DNA of 64,000 nt from Clonostachys chloroleuca (Eukaryota; Ascomycota; Sordariomycetes; Hypocreales; Bionectriaceae): contig JBANAY010000003.1 in the NCBI GenBank assembly GCA_037952775.1, positions 12,090,001 through 12,154,000 on the forward strand. Direction: 5' to 3'. Position 1 is the first letter of the stretch. The number at the start of each line of letters is the position of its first letter. Under the pieces are notes generated by a model. It did not search any database. It was not told where the DNA came from and was given only the letters and a program-made list of their open reading frames with translations. The position numbers were made by a program, and so were the translations under genes. This document shows, one piece after another, positions 35,401 to 47,323 of the stretch.

Positions 35401-37734
35401 TGAGTGAAAAATGATCTCAATCTTGAAGGCTTCTTGGGATCAGATCCTTGCCAGACTTTGACAATGGGTGTGATAAACTCCTGAAGGAAATCGGGTATCT
35501 TGAGAAGTGAGGGGAATTGCACTTGGAGAAAGTTAATTAGAAGACCCTTGATATGACTTCCATCGTGATCCTGATCAGTCATGATCATCAAGTGACCATA
35601 CCGAAGCGTCTTGGTATCCGTATAGACTTGTTTATGCTTCAGTCCCAGGAATTGCTTGATATTCTGGATTTCTTGGTTCTTGGTGATCTGATCAACGGAA
35701 GCATCGCGAACGTTGAGCAGCTTTCCACGGAGAGGGAACACGCCGATTCGATCGGGATCAAGGATAGCTCGACCAGCTACTGCCAAACCCTTAGCAGAGT
35801 CACCTTCCGTCAGAATGAGCGTGCATTCGTGGCCTCTCCTGGTGCCAGCCAAGTTGGCCTCTACCAGCTTGGCGTTGCTGACACGAGAACGCTTGCTACC
35901 ATCACTCTTGGCCAACAACTTATCGGCCTTCTTCTCGGCAAAGTCCATGATGTTTTCGAGAGCGTCGGACTTGGCAACTTTCTTGAGGAAATCTTCGCCA
36001 AGCACACACTTGGAACCGAACTGGCTCAGTTTTGTGGTCATTTGCTCCTTTGTTTGCGAGTTGAAGGCAGGGTTTTCAATGTAACAGTTGATGAAGACAA
36101 AAATGTGATTTCGGAGGTGGTTTTGTTTCAAACTATGTCCCTTCTTCTTCTTGGTGAGAGTCTTGAGCAAATGCGCTGTAATTTGATCCGCAATGTAGTT
36201 GACATGGGTTCCTCCAGTGGTGGTGGCAATGGAGTTCACGAAAGAGATTTGCTGGAAGGTACCGTCCGACACTGTGAAACCGACCTCCCATCTGGGATGT
36301 CCTTTGTCATTGTCGATCTCGACGACCGTCGATGGTGTTCCTCCTTCTTCCTCCGTCCGTTCCTTGGCAATGGCCTTGGCATACAGGTTGCAGTATGATT
36401 TGAAATCTTTGAGCTTGATATGCTCACCGTTGAGATAGACCTTGATACCTCGGACTGTTCCTGCCATGTCATAGACTCTGCGCATCAGAAGACTCTCCAT
36501 ATCGTCGTTTATGCCGTCTGTCATGCCGAAGCGGGCAAAATCAGGCTTGAATGTGACCTTGACGAAACTTGATGTTTTGTTGGATGTGATCTTAGCTTTA
36601 CCCATCCTTTGCATGTTGTCGGTCCACGTCTGCTTATATCGTTTACTCCTCTCGCTGTCCTGAATTTCGACCGTGAATTCGGTACTGAATACATTGCAAA
36701 GCTTTGCACCATAACCGTTTCGACCACCGACAGTCTTCTTCTCCGTGTCGTCAAAGTTGGAACCAGCCAGAAGGTGACCGAAGATGAGCTCTGGAACATA
36801 GATTTTTTCCTTTTCGTGCATTTCCACGGGGATACCTGTGCCGTTGTTCTCCACAGATATTTCACCGGCCTCCCTGTCAATGGTGACCTTCATGTGTGTC
36901 ATTGAGGGATTGCGCTGCTTGGCATCGGCAGCATTAACCATGACTTCATCGAAGATTTTGTAGAAACCGGGAACATAGTTGATGGTCTTGTACTCCATCT
37001 GCTGGGTTTCCTTGCTGTAGACCCATATTTGTTGTTCGGTATGCTCGACAGAGCCGATATAGGTATCCGGACGCTTGATGATGTGCTCAAGCTGGGTCAA
37101 TTTCTGGTACGTCTCTGTGGCAGTTTTCTTACTGCCGTTGGTCGTGGGGGCTGAGGGTTCATCAAGAACCATGCTGTCGTTTTCTAGCTCTGCTAGAGGA
37201 TTCCCATTGGGTCGCTTTACAGGAGGATCTTGTTTTAATTTCTTGGATTTGGGGGGCGTGTTGGCGAAGTCTGTAGCCATAGACTCGTCGTCATCTGGAA
37301 TAGCGCGCTTCTTAGGCGCTGCCTTCGTTTTCAACGTGGTTTGAACCATCTTCTTCTTGGGGGCAGCAGGCTTTTTGGCTGGGGCCTTGGTTTTCTTCTG
37401 TACCAACTGGTGAGTATTTTCTGCCTTTGACTTCTTGGTGCGCGCGCGAGCTTGTGATGTGGGGGAGGAGGTGAAATATCGAGGCCAGGGTGTGTGGTTG
37501 AGGGGTAGGTGAGAAGATCATCGCAAGGTCTAATGAATGAAAATCTTTGCGATATCACCTTGCATTCAGCGCACTTGCAAACCGAACACAAGGTGAGGAC
37601 GATGTCAAGATCGTGGTGAGGTGGAGGTGACATGCGATACTCGACAGATTAAATAGAGAAATACTAACTGGCTCTGGAGCATACCCGTCCGACTCCTCCC
37701 CCATGCTGAACACCGAATTATCATCTGAATCCAT
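32415..37734 (-). CDS. TOP2: DNA topoisomerase II
   Basis: The four exons are 37734-37669, 37406-34083, 34031-33765 and 33707-32415; all junctions keep phase and give 1649 residues. Exon 1 (MDSDDNSVFSMGEESDG...) joins exon 2 across a 262-base intron. The ATPase domain shows ENNGTGIPV (about residue 208) and the glycine loop GGRNGYGAKL (about 249). The TOPRIM domain has EGDSAKGL (about 556) and DQDHDGSHIKG (about 632). The DNA-cleaving Tyr lies in AASPRYIFTRL (about 890). The C-terminal 400 residues are charged, Lys/Ser/Asp-rich and poorly conserved, ending in DDD repeats, as usual for the regulatory tail. The enzyme passes one duplex through another and is needed for chromosome segregation. 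Intron 2 is only 51 bases, in frame and free of stops. Confidence 0.97.
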
Positions 37735-40700
37735 CTTGGCTAGTTTACACGACGAAGCGCTCGCGGTGCGGATCGTGGTTGAAATCGACAGTGGAATATG
37801 CGGTCGCAATTTTGGACATCGAACGTAAGACAAGAGAAAATGGCGATTCGAGGGCGCGACAACCGGGGGCCGCGCACAAAGCGGCGAGAATAGAACTGAT
37901 CGCACGCGCTGGGCCAGGACGATGGAAGATGGCTCGTCCGTCGAGATGATGGCGATGGGAGGGTTGTTGTCGTAGCACCGACCAAGCGCCAAAGTAAACA
38001 ACCAAACTTTTGACACGCGCTCTGTTGACTTCTGCGGTGGAGAATCTCTGCTTCAGGGGTGAGCCTCCACGGCGCGTTTTGTGTTACCCGAGCTTATCCT
38101 CTTTAGTCATGCACAAATTGTTTTGTTTGGCGGTTGGGACAGCCGCGATGCACAGACGGGAAGGTCTGGGCGGGAGTTCCTGCTGCCGTTGGCGTAGATT
38201 TCTGCCCGGTACAGGGTACTGATGCGGCCACGGCAACTCTGCGTCACGGCAGGTCTCGGGTACCTTGAGACGGTACGAGGATTAGGTAATTTGAGCAGTC
38301 GGTCAACGCTCAACAACAATGGAGGGACGATTGCCGGACTGTGGATAGAGAGGTACATCAACGACACCCACGTTCCACTTGCCGTGCCAGGTACCTTTTT
38401 ATCTCCTCGTTGAATGGAATGGATTCGCTGCTGCCACTGCAATTATCTGTCTGATGGCATACCAGCGCCCATGTCTACTGGCGAATATTTGCTGGGTACG
38501 CTGTTTGAGCGGTTCTTTGCTAGGCGATGCTGGGATGGATTGGCAGGCACATGCATTATCGGCGTGCTTCTTCGGTGGCGATGACTTCCAGACAGAAATG
38601 CCAGACGTCCACAGTGAAGTCCGCCGAGATCATCAATCAATACCTGCTGCCCCTTCTTTCTTGCCAGACAGTGGAGTGAGTAGGTGGTAAGTCGTAGCTA
38701 TGTAAGGAGGGGTTACGGTTGGCAACAATGCAGCAGAATTCGGTTGCCCCTTTGCCACAAAGATCGCCCATACCCTTAATGTTCGTGCTTGGTCGTATCT
38801 TGATATACAATCCGAGAGTCGATGGGCGAGCCATCTCTGGGGTTGTTCACTTCTGCTGAGCAGCCCTGCGTGAAGGGATCGTCAAGATAGCGCAGTCAGG
38901 GACAATTATTACCCAGCCCTGGGGGTTGGCCGGTGTCTCGCACCACTGGATTGGGATGGTTGGTCAAGCAGAAACAAGTGCGATGTGTCCTGGTCTTACC
39001 AGAATCTGGATCCCCCGCTGCTCCATGCTGGTGAAAATGACACTTTACCTTGCATTGTGCCATGGCGACTCGATGCAGGCGTTTGGCCGCACCAAGACAA
39101 AACAACTTGTCAAACTTGACTCTCCCACACTGCCATCATGTGCCACAGGACGTTCATGGCAACGCGGGTTTGAGGAAAGAAGGGAGAATGCTCCGAAATC
39201 GACGTGCTCAACGGTTTCAGCGTTTGCGGGTGCTACATGGATATGGTTTTGATGGCTGGTCCACGCACACACACTCTCGTGCTACAAACGAGTTCTGTGG
39301 GAGACGCTGAAACCTGGAGTGATCTGGCATGCTAAATCCCGCCAGGGTGACTCAATGAAATCCTCTGGCTATCCAGGATAAGCTTAGAGTATGGTTGCAG
39401 TCCTCACCAGAACCCGTCTTCTGTTGGGTGGCGCCCATAGTGCCGGCCTCGCCGCGTATTGCTACCAGGGTGGCAGTAGCTGGTATGGAATCGCTGACTT
39501 CTCAGTCAAGCGAGAGATTCGGCTGATGTCTCTTCATCACGTACCTGTCAGGGATCATGTATCAGATCTCTTCACAGCATTGCCGAGCCGCTGCCGCGTG
39601 ATTCCATGATGTCACAAACTAGCAGCATGCATCAAGTGAGGTCTATTGACAAGTTCTGCATCGTGGCTTTTGTACAGTGCTTCGCCTAATCTCTGCTTGG
39701 AAAGACACCCATGGGGGTCCCGTTCCCGGATAGGTACACGAGTTCGGAAGTACAGGCTTCTGGCTTGGTTGCGAAGGCATCTCGAAGTTGAGAAAAAGAA
39801 ATAAGGGCACGATGATAAGTGACCAGAGAAGGCATCTATACGCCAGAATATGATGAGGAATTTCCAAGGTCATATCCCCGTGGTGTCAACGACCAACCTT
39901 GTGCCTAATCGGAGAATTTCCTGTCGATTTGTGTCACTCACCACAGGACCAATATATGAAAACCTGGCAGCTAAACATCACAGTTTTTGCTGACTGGCTT
40001 CTCTTTGCCTCCCAATGCTACATCAAACCTATCAATCCCTCGTTAGAGATCGGACGAGATGCCCTAAGCCGGCTGGAAACAAGCTCGAAGATGTTCCAAG
40101 CCATAATATTGACTGGCCCTGATGTATCCGTACCTCGTACCCTTCTAGAGAGATATATTCTAGAGATATAAGATCACAATTCGGTGGATATGGTCACTAC
40201 GAGCCCTTCTCCTCCAGGGTCTACTACTTCGTCCAGACGTCGGCAATGCCAAACACACGGCCAGGTTCTATGCCGGAATATTGGGCTGATTGACCGGTCC
40301 ATCGTTGCAAGTTGTAGGTCCTCCACCCCGTGTGACACGATGAGCAAGGTGCATGGGCCAAGTGTGATTGATGCCTTCATCCGTCTGACCCATGTTCAGC
40401 TAACTATACACACCCCCTCAAGGTACATCCACTGAACCGTATTGTGCCCCTGGTCAGCCAGTACGATTTGGTACTTACGTCTCTAATACCCTTATCCTCT
40501 GCATACAACTCCCGTCTCTCCTCCTCGTTTCAAGAGGGCCTAGGCTAAGTACACGGCGGAGTAGTTTCGCCCAGCATGTACTTGATACCTTTCAGAGCGA
40601 ACCATAAACTGTGGCTTGAGACAGCAGCAGGGGGGTGGAATTGATATACTTTCACTGTGTTCATAGTACAAGAGATTGGCCTGCTTGTGTCGATGAAGGT

Positions 40701-41406
40701 ATCTTCATAATCCGGCGGCTGGGACATTTGAGCCAAAGGGCTGAGAACACCGTGGGAAACCCGAGCTCTTGAGACATAGTACCATGGCAAGTAAACTTTT
40801 TCATGTGCGTGACAGTTCCCCATGACCTGTCGCTAGAGTAGCCGATGGCGGTCCGACGGTTTTGATGCGTTTGCCTGCTCCTTTAGTCACTACTTCCAAG
40901 TTACACCCAAAAAGTAGACCTTTGGTTTCTATTTTCTGTCAGATTTCCTGTGAGGCTATCACATTGTGGCTTTCGTCTAAGTTCTTCTGAAAATAAGGGT
41001 GGGTACACCAGAGAACGGTTCTGCTATTTCACAGGCCAGCCCAAGGATACAGCTGGACCATCGGGACCGGCCAGCATTCTGTTGGTCACAAGTGGGATTG
41101 GGACTAAACCAGTCTGCCTGCTTCATCATCTACACCCGGCGCAATATGCAGCTGGGCTGGTTCTAGACGTAGTCCTTTACCGCCTAGGTCAGTCTCCCTT
41201 CCCACCTTTTCGCAAGTATTGTGTATTGTCGGTGACGAAGCTACCCATTCTCTTATATCGTTGATTGCTCCCTCAAGAAATTTGTCCTCACAATAACTTG
41301 GAAAAAGACAAACCACCAATTCATCGCTTTCTCCTCATCTTTAAGCAACTAAATCAACCATCTGGTCGCTTCCTCCTACGCATGAGCAATACCGGCTGAC
41401 CGAAAC
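37735..41406. other. Long gene-free region upstream of TOP2 and the XBP1-like gene
   Basis: This 3.7-kb stretch between two divergent genes holds no frame with recognisable protein features. The first 300 bases should be the TOP2 promoter. The last few hundred bases before 41407 are CT-rich, as expected for the leader of the regulator gene. No tRNA, transposon ends or tandem arrays were seen. Confidence 0.5.
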
Positions 41407-43111
41407 ATGCTTCCAATCCAATCCATCCTTAACCATGGCACGACTCGCACAAGATCTCCATTCTCGCAACAATCGGGCTCGGAGCTATCATCACCATCGT
41501 CGGACTTGAACGACTCAATGATTCCTGGACTGGACCAGCAACCGTTCCCCCGAAAAAAGAAGTCCCGGGACTCCAGCGACTTGACATACACCAGGCCCCA
41601 AGGCGTTATCAAATACCCTCCCTTTGAATCCCTTGACAGAGAAGCCTACAGCCAGATCCAAAGTTTTGGTATCTACCCGTTTGGTGAGATTGGCCAGTAC
41701 TGTGCCCACATCCCCTACAGCAGCGACAAAAAGGACGTCTTCGAGAAGACAGGACGGGAGAGCTTCCATGGTAAGTTTGCCGCCTTGGTCTTGCATGTCC
41801 TCCGACCCTCGATCCCCCGTGCTAAAAACTGCATTAGTTTTTGTTTACAGATTCACCGATCCGAGTGACAACCGGGCGTACGATGTGATGTGGGACTACG
41901 TTGGTGGTTTCGTCCGCATCAGCCCTTTCTTCAAAAGCCGCGGACACAAGAAGGTATGGGCAACTATACACCGATACTGACCATTAGAACTTCCGCTAAT
42001 CATCACAAGACCGGACCGGCCAAGATGTTGGATTTAAACAAGGGACTGCGGGACGTGACGTTTCACATGACGGGCGGGAACCGTGTGGCCCAAGGTAGAG
42101 TCTCCCTCCCTGACAGGAACACCCGCTGTAGATGATTGAGGCCGACGACTGACATTCTCTATCTCAGGCTACTGGGTTCCCTACCAATGCGCAAGAGCAG
42201 TCTGCGCAACATTCTGCTACCCGATAGCAGGCGCGTTGATCCCCATCTTTGGCCCGACGTTCCCCGACGACTGCATTCGGCCCGGCACGACCCTCTTCGG
42301 ACGCATGGTTATTGATGAACGTCTGATCCGCGAGGCCAGTCATGAGATTACTGCCTACCGCCATTCCAGTCTCAGCCTTACGAAGAGACCGACCAGTTAC
42401 CCGCGTCAAGGGTACCAACCAACCGAACACTCTCGACAGAGATCAGAGCAAGATCTGATCATCAACCCGTTTCTGGGGGCTGACTCTCGTAAACAACTTA
42501 CGAGCGAATCTATTCAGCATGACCGATCAGCCAGTGGTGGTATGCAATGGCCTGATCAATATGGCACTGGGTTCGGTCCACCCCTGACTGACGAGAACCA
42601 TCTACCTTCCATCAACTCCGAGACGGAGCAAGATCTTTCAACCCACCCTAATACATTATTTACACCCGTCCGACAACCGAAAATAGACCAAACTTCCGCT
42701 TTGCCAGCAACTCAGAAACGAGGCCGGACAGAGAACGAGACCCGATATTGGCTACGCTACCCTGAAAGTCAGGAGAGGCCCAAGCGGCCTCGGCTTGAAG
42801 CAGAAGCAGACATTCAGAACAGAGTGCCCACAGCGCCTCGTATCAATATCCAAAACGCAGTTCCGGCACTGCCAAGCCACACACCTCTGGGATGTTCTCT
42901 CGAGTCACGGCCGTGTGATCAGATCCAGTTGGATCCCAGGCTAATTCAGACTCAGCCCGAGCCCAGACATACAGTCATTCTGGACGGGAGGAATTACTCT
43001 TACGAAGAGATGGAGGCAGCAGCAGTTCTCATGAACATCGGCAACTACTACGGAAATCGGGCAATGAATTCAAACCCGATAGAGCCTCGCCTAAGATACG
43101 GCTCCGTTTGA
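41407..43111 (+). CDS. KilA-N/APSES-type transcription regulator, XBP1-like
   Basis: The exons are 41407-41770, 41838-41953, 42010-42094 and 42168-43111, all in phase, giving 502 residues. The DNA-binding domain spans about residues 60-230: GVIKYPPFESLD, then YRFTDPSDNRAYDVMWDYVGGFVRISPFF in the expected KilA-N/APSES position, and GYWVPYQCARAVCATFCYPI followed by IPIFGPTFPDDC. The last motif pattern is what I associate with XBP1-type repressors of the APSES group. The C-terminal half is low-complexity, Gln/Pro/Arg-rich. Yeast Xbp1 represses cell-cycle genes under stress and starvation; the role here is inferred. The start codon is preceded by a long leader-like CT/CA-rich sequence. Confidence 0.82.
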
Positions 43112-43410
43112 GAGCATTGTAGTTGGCGCATTTGCTAACCCAACGCTCCGATACCCCGGGAAGGGAAATCCATTTCTTTTTTTTGTACTAGGAGGATCAT
43201 GTTAAGTGTGATGGACAGTATCGGATAGCTAAGGCATCCCGATAACAAAAAAGTTGCTTTTGATATATCCCAAACAGTTCATTATGTCTACGAGAAACCA
43301 TCAGCAATAGATTTCAGATTGGAACCAGTCACCTGGGCATTTATTGTGTTTTTAATATGATAGAGAAATTCATTGCATCGTTGTCATCGCAGAACTTTTG
43401 TGTATACTCG

Positions 43411-44631
43411 TTACCTCTTCATGGCTGCCTTTTGCTCCTTAAACTTTTTTATCCATCCCTCTGCCTCTTTTTTAGGGAGAACGTATATCCGCACCACCTC
43501 ATCCACAACCTCGACCTTGCCAGTACTCAGAACCTTGAGCAGAGGGACTTTCCTGCCCATCTTCAGAAGACCACCCTCCATCGTCTCAACGTAGCACTCC
43601 ACGTTTGTCAACGTATACACACCCTCACGATCCCATGGCAGGGGGAACACGTAGCCCAGGTGGTCGTCCAGCGTATGGGTCTCGTTGAACCCCTTGATGA
43701 AGTCCGTCTCGAAGTGAACCGGGTACAGCAGCAGCGTAGGAAACGACAGCTCGCTCCGCGGGTCATCCGGGTTCGGCACCAGCGCTATCCCCGCGTCCTC
43801 CATATCAGGCGGCTTCTCCGTGCTGCGAGTCGGGATCCCGCGCGCCTGTATCGCCGCCTGCAGCAGGATCTCCCTCCGCTTCTCAGTCGCAGCCCGCTCG
43901 GCGTCCTTCTTCCGCTTCGCATCCACCACCTTGGCCCGCTTGATGATGTCGTCCGCCACCCCGCGCAGCGCCTTGTTCTCCGGATCCAGCTCCAGCCCGC
44001 GCGCGCACACGTCGTCCGCCTCCTCGATGCGATCCACAGCCAGCAGGGCCTTCGCGCTGCGGTAGCACGCCTTGACGTTGGCCGGGTTCAGCCGCAGCGC
44101 CGCGGCACAGTCGATCCAGCAGCTGCGGTAGTTGCGCAGCTCCAGGTGGCACGCCGCCCGGTTGCCGTACATGGCCTCGAGCATCTTCCTCTGCTCCTTG
44201 ATCTCCTCCTCCGAGTCCTCCTCGCCCTCCGGGTTCCTCGTCACCTCCCCCTTGGCGCGCTTGCGCTCCTCGGCCGCGAGGACCAGTATCCCCTTGGTGT
44301 AGAACTCCCTGGCGTCCACAAACCCGCGCACCTTGAAGCACTCGTTTCCGCGCTCCTTGAAGCCCGCCGCGTTCTCCAGCGCCGTCCCCTCGTAAGCGAG
44401 CGCCTGCAGCGCCGCCACGTCGTCGTTGTCCTCCAGCTCCGTCATGAACAGCGGCGACTTGTTTAGGTCCCGGAAGACCTCGTCCACCGTCATGCCCTCG
44501 TGCCGGGCGAAGGACGGCGGTAGGTCGGGCCTGGTCGAGTTCTTGGTGCCATTCCCGGCTGCTGTGCTCGAGTTTTGCTGCGCCAGCATGGCGTTGGCCA
44601 TCTGCTCCGTGAGCTCTTCAAACGATGCCAT
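43411..44631 (-). CDS. CNS1: Hsp90 co-chaperone CNS1 (TPR protein)
   Basis: The gene is intronless and encodes 406 residues from the ATG at 44631. After a short N-terminus (PPSFARHEGMTVDEVFRDLNKSPLF), the three-repeat TPR region covers about residues 88-225. It includes AGFKERGNECFKVRGFVDAREFY, MYGNRAACHLELRNYRSCWIDC and VKACYRSAKALLAVDR, with the basic residues that clamp the EEVD tail of Hsp90/Hsp70. A charged helix follows (about 228-255), then the C-terminal wheel domain (LLLYPVHFETDFIKGF, PLPWDREGVY). CNS1/TTC4 is an essential Hsp90 co-chaperone in yeast. The GC-rich coding region gives long open frames on the opposite strand, which are shadows. Confidence 0.92.
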   Translation of the reverse strand: MASFEELTEQMANAMLAQQNSSTAAGNGTKNSTRPDLPPSFARHEGMTVDEVFRDLNKSPLFMTELEDNDDVAALQALAYEGTALENAAGFKERGNECFKVRGFVDAREFYTKGILVLAAEERKRAKGEVTRNPEGEEDSEEEIKEQRKMLEAMYGNRAACHLELRNYRSCWIDCAAALRLNPANVKACYRSAKALLAVDRIEEADDVCARGLELDPENKALRGVADDIIKRAKVVDAKRKKDAERAATEKRREILLQAAIQARGIPTRSTEKPPDMEDAGIALVPNPDDPRSELSFPTLLLYPVHFETDFIKGFNETHTLDDHLGYVFPLPWDREGVYTLTNVECYVETMEGGLLKMGRKVPLLKVLSTGKVEVVDEVVRIYVLPKKEAEGWIKKFKEQKAAMKR

Positions 44632-44997
44632 TTTGATGCTGTTTTCTTTTCTATTTCTTGATTCGGCTCAACTGCCTAGTCTTTGAAATTTGTTGGTTTT
44701 CTTCCCCGGCCGTATATCTCTATTCCAGCTTTATCGGGATTGACACTTGCCTGACAAGCTTCTCCAGTTTTTCGTGTAGTGTGGAAGGTTCATGAACCTT
44801 TTTCACCGAATTGGTAGAAATCTCTACAACACGATAGAGATGGAGATAATAAGAGCACAAGATGATCACAATACTAATTATTAGGCAAATTACTGTCATT
44901 TTTTATTGTAAAAAGCTTTCCAGATCAGTCGTCAACTGCGTAGCTAATATAACAGCAAATATCTCTTCTCACTTCAACTCAGATCACCAGCAATGGT
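44632..44997. other. AT-rich spacer before the tRNA gene
   Basis: This 366-base gap contains the CNS1 promoter and the 5' flank of tRNA-Lys. It is AT-rich and no further feature is recognised. Confidence 0.5.
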
Positions 44998-45079
44998 GCC
45001 CGGTTAGCTCAATCGGTAGAGCGTGAGACTCTTACGAGTTCACATCTCAAGGTTGCGGGTTCGACCCCCGCATCGGGCT
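44998..45079 (+). tRNA. tRNA-Lys (anticodon CUU) with a 9-base intron
   Basis: The 82-base gene folds as a standard cloverleaf. The acceptor stem pairs GCCCGGT with ATCGGGC (one G-T pair). The D arm is in TTAGCTCAATCGGTAGAGC, the A-box. The anticodon stem pairs TGAGA with TCTCA, and the loop CTCTTA gives anticodon CTT. Nine bases (CGAGTTCAC) are inserted one base after the anticodon, the normal site for nuclear tRNA introns. The T arm GCGGGTTCGACCCCCGC serves as B-box. CCA is not encoded. The discriminator base is T at 45079. Confidence 0.93.
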
Positions 45080-45105
45080 GTTCCTATAAGAATTGATTGA
45101 CTAAA

Positions 45106-45121
45106 TTTTTGCCTCCTTTTT
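45106..45121 (+). terminator. RNA polymerase III terminator of tRNA-Lys
   Basis: Two T5 runs (45106-45110 and 45117-45121) lie 27-38 bases after the tRNA 3' end, where a pol III terminator is expected. Confidence 0.6.
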
Positions 45122-45612
45122 CTACAAATATTCTTTTGAAGTTTCACCATTTCATACACTTCATCTTTTTTCTTATCATTGTTCCCATCAGTACTAAACT
45201 ACCGGATGATTGGGGGGCACTTGTCATATGTTTAGAGAGTAGATAATGGTATAATAATTAGATTTTTGTTCATGAACGCTTAATAACTCAAAGATATCTG
45301 TAAATACAAGCTTCGCTCAATCATGTGAAACTAACTCGCTTGCTTTTGCATGAAAATGTAAATAAGAAGCAAAAGCAGAACGTGTCTCCTAAAGACATGC
45401 CAAACCCATTTTATATCTCCAATCGGGCCTGTTGTAGCAACTGACCTGATCATATCCTGCTAACAATCTTTGCTAATTTAGAACCTAAGAACTGCGAGAA
45501 GGTCAACTGTAGCAGAAGCATGCTCCCTGAAAACTTCGCGCTGATAGTGAGACAGAAGACCGCAGCTTGGGTTTTGAAATGTAACAAATGTGTTAGGGAA
45601 AAACGCAAACTT
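45122..45612. other. AT-rich spacer after the tRNA
   Basis: This 490-base AT-rich region lies between the tRNA terminator and the 3' end of the MFS gene. No coding frame or RNA gene is seen. Confidence 0.5.
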
Positions 45613-47323
45613 TTAGTTACTCTCCACTGAAACTTCAGCGGAGGAAGCGGAGTGGTGGCGCGAAATGCCGCACTCTTCAGATGATTCGTGATTTGGTTGA
45701 CGTGGTACCATGAAGCACTGAACGGAGCCGATGACGGCAACGAGGGCGCTTCCATACCAGGCCAGTGCTGTGCAATCAAGCTGACTCCCGAAGGTATACA
45801 GATATCCTGCGACAGGTGGTGCCACCATACGGAAAGCAGCACCGGCACTCGCGGCTAGGCCATTGACCTTGCCGAGGGCTTTGGAAGATGGAGTGGCTTC
45901 TTTGAGTAAAATCAAGAGAAGCGGGTAGAGGGTGATAGAGAGAGTGTTGCGAACCGCAAGGCACAGGTAGATTGAAGTGAAGAGGATGGTTTCGGGAACG
46001 AAACTGAGAATAGGGACGATCACATAGGCGATCGGGTGCAAGACAGTGACAATGAGAAAGAGTTTGTACACACCAATCCGTTCCGCAGCAATAGGGAAGA
46101 TGACGGCTTGGACAAACAGGGCGATAACTCCGTTGACAGCCATGATCATCCCGACGGAGCGGACGGACAAGCCGAGACCGCCTGGCGAATAGAAGAGAGA
46201 TGACCAATTTGTCATGTTGCCTACCAGCTCTTTGGTTGGGGCACGGTCATCTTCGAAGAAGATGGGCATCAGGTGGTCGTATGTCATCGAGTGATACGTG
46301 AAGATACACAGGGCAATAATCAAGCCAATGATTTGCTTTGTCCAAATGTTTTCCCCACCGGACTTTTCACGTGCGATGCCATTTTCAGGCTCAGGCTCGG
46401 TCTGAATGGTGCCGTATGTCTCGGATCGGAGATCCACTGCAGGACGCTTCATTGCATCTGATGTCTCAATCAGCGGGGTCTCCTCAGACACATAGGCATC
46501 TGCTGGGAGACATATGCGGGGTTGCATATCAGGATGGGTTTCATCAAGCAGGAAAAAACCTAGGACAATGCTGAGACCAAGTAGCGCAGCGCAGAGCAGG
46601 TTTGGGAGAAGATAAGGGAATCTCTCAAACAAGCTCCCCTTCGGGAATACGCTGGGCCAGGAAACATGAGGGTCGGCAAAGGTGCCGCCAATACAAGGCC
46701 CGATGATAGTGCCGATGCTCCAAACGAAAGGCATTACAGAGTAGGCGCGTGCTATCAAATGTTAGCTATGTATCAAATGGAAGCGGCGCGATGGGGGAAG
46801 TGATGGCTTACGCTCATGCTCTGGTTTGGAGACCAATTCTCCTACCATGGTCTGAATGACACCAATGTTTCCGTTCAAAAGACCGCCGATTGCACGCCCA
46901 ATCAATGCCATCCAAATATCAGAGGCAAAGCCGACCATCACCATGCTAAACATAGTGCCCGCGCAACCGATCATCAAGACAGGTTTGCGGCCCATACGAT
47001 CGGAGAGGCCACCCCAATACATGCCCATCAGTGCCTCGGCGAGGGAGAAGGACGAGATGAGGAGGCCGGCGTAGAAGGAAGCATCTTGCTCGTTTCCGAC
47101 TTGGAACTTTTTCACAAGAGCCCACGCGTATGGGAAGATGAGGTCAAGGCAATGGGTTCGGCGAGTCGAACAATGGCTAAGGAGATCTTGTTAGCCGGTG
47201 GTAGGCGGAGGAGGAGGGGTCAAGTGATAACAAGACAATAGCAATGGACTTACCAAGGAGAAAGAGTTGAAGGGTTGGGAAGTCATCTGGGTTTTGAGAG
47301 CGTGCTCGCTTTGTCAGAGACAT
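45613..47323 (-). CDS. Major facilitator superfamily transporter (one frameshift)
   Basis: The exons are 47323-47254, 47176-46812 and 46751-45613. The start MSLTKRARSQNPDDFPTLQ is typical of a fungal MFS group related to plant ZIFL and yeast YCR023C-like transporters. Loop 2-3 has the MFS signature GGLSDRMGRKPV; helix 4 has GRAIGGLLNGNIG; helix 5 has GPCIGGTFADP. A long charged central loop separates the two six-helix halves. The whole sums to 524 residues only if one base is added at about 47139-47146, between EPIALTS and FPYAWALVKKF in exon 2. Both sides match the family, so a single-base loss or sequence error is likely. The substrate is unknown. Confidence 0.83.

Noticed and set aside
43373..44466. 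Long plus-strand frame opposite CNS1
   Set aside because: Leu/Arg/His-rich shadow of a GC-rich coding strand; CNS1 on the minus strand has clear TPR and wheel domains.
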